Source: Hirsutella rhossiliensis (Eukaryota > Ascomycota > Sordariomycetes > Hypocreales > Ophiocordycipitaceae). From it: a stretch of DNA of 64,000 bases. The position numbers were made by a program, and so were the translations under genes. Shown here piece after piece: positions 63,256 to 64,000 of this stretch (positions are counted from its first letter, which is position 1; every line of letters begins with the position of its first letter). Location: positions 434,001-498,000 of the forward strand of contig NW_025408688.1 in NCBI RefSeq assembly GCF_020360975.1, given 5' to 3'. The notes below the pieces were generated by a model. The model was not told the origin of the DNA. It worked only from the letters and a program-made list of their open reading frames with translations, and ran no database searches.

Positions 63256-64000
63256 GCTCGGAACCGAGTATTGGACAACTCTAGAATAGGCTTAGCGAGT
63301 CTGACGCGGTGCCTCTGACTATCGTCAATGGCGAAATAAACATCATCATCAAGTCCCAGCCGCTTTCAAGGTGAACTCCGGATGGGCCATCAGAACAACA
63401 GATGCGACCATTCGGGATCTTATCGTCCAACGACAGTCGGAGTGGTCCCAAGACATGGGCGCGACAGATGTAGAAATCAGCCAGAGATGGTACACCTACG
63501 CCGTGGCAAACTGCCCCTATATTCTTACCGACCTACAGGGAAAGAATTGACTACGAGCCAGCCGCCAAAGATGAAATCGCCTGCCAGACCGGCCTCAAAC
63601 CCATCAGGGTGCGCCCCGCCAGGCGCAAGCCGAACGACCCCCTGACCTGTACCTTGATTGTGTCATTCCTCGAACCGACTGATAAGCCCTGGAGGCTGTT
63701 TGGATCCAGTCGGCTCGCCCAATACATTGAGAGATCTAGCCTGCCCAGCCAGTGCGACAAGTGCTGGGACTTTCACGCCCGACACACCTGCGACCGACAA
63801 GCATCCTGCAAGCGGTGCGGACGGCGCGGCCACGACGCGGAAGCTTGCGTGGCCCTCGAGCGGTGCGCGAACTGCCTTGGGCCCCACGCCGCAGACTTTG
63901 CGAAGTGCCCTGCGCGCCCGAAGCGATCACACGGCGTCATTCGCCGTCTGACGAGAGAAGAGAAATCTCGCGCCCGAGAGCTGGGCGCTCAACTGTCCGC
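63256..64000 (+). pseudogene. LINE-B ORF1 (Tad1-like Gag), runs off right edge
   Basis: The middle and zinc-knuckle part of a non-LTR retrotransposon ORF1. IVNGEINIIIKSQPLS (about 63320) and VNSGWAIRTTDATIRDLIVQ (about 63371) lie upstream of a frame change near 63545. From there the frame stays open to the window edge with TCTLIVSFLEPTDKPWRLFG, CDKCWDFHARHTC, CKRCGRRGHDAEAC and CANCLGPHAADFAKCPARPK, three zinc-knuckle-like units. The N-terminal part probably lies left of the LTR element (57300-57452). It differs clearly from LINE-A. Confidence 0.85.

Overview
The window is eukaryotic and looks like a transposon-rich accessory region of a filamentous ascomycete, most plausibly Sordariomycetes/Hypocreales. 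The grounds are short GT-AG introns of 46-202 nt, many with CTAAC-type branch sites, together with a Yor1-type ABC transporter, a GPI-anchored small secreted protein, a fungal NRPS, and the transposon families present: Tad1-like LINEs, chromodomain Ty3/gypsy elements, Fot1/pogo, hAT, MULE and Helitron. The species cannot be named from sequence alone.

Layout. 1-862: end of a Helitron helicase that enters from the left. 1480-3616: an unrecognised two-exon gene flanked by inverted copies of a GGGGAAGATTTC motif. 3617-5573: no supported gene. 5574-8353: complete hAT element with an exact 8-bp target duplication. 8741-9747: host-like membrane protein gene with a TATA box and one intron. 9956-15209: Ty3/gypsy element with a 5' LTR and no recognisable 3' LTR. 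15210-18094: a second hAT inserted in the gypsy 3' region, again with an exact 8-bp duplication. 18409-20672: Mutator-like (MULE) transposase. 20978-23867: Helitron Rep-helicase without its N-terminus. 24174-25109: N-terminal MULE fragment on the minus strand.

25788-38732 is the main genic island. It holds a megasynthase gene that starts with a stand-alone (FabD/trans-AT type) acyltransferase domain and continues T-C-A-T, and an intact full-length ABCC/Yor1-like exporter. A pogo element (30878-33058) and an ATCGAAT-rich repeat separate the two. Together they look like the remnant of a secondary-metabolite locus, with synthesis and export side by side.

40158-42060 is a large inverted-repeat (paired MITE-like) structure split by a Fot1-like element. 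43600-46600 is a scrap region: two inverted LINE endonuclease fragments, a MITE candidate and a piece of Helitron helicase, with one open frame running from LINE into Helitron. 46737-48762 is a BAH-domain gene on the minus strand for which a four-exon model keeps frame throughout. 49506-50440 is a broken pogo transposase and 50926-53618 a Helitron Rep without helicase. 54395-54841 encodes a small GPI-anchored secreted protein. 55165-55440 is a second ATCGAAT array. From 55995 to the right edge are two Tad1-like LINE ORF1 regions; the second is interrupted by a Ty3/gypsy element (57453-63255) with nearly identical LTRs and an exact 5-bp target duplication.

Most transposon ORFs are broken by single-base frameshifts rather than by dense stop codons. 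Element ends and target duplications are often perfect, so many insertions look young. Either the copies were already defective when mobilised, or some indels are sequence errors.
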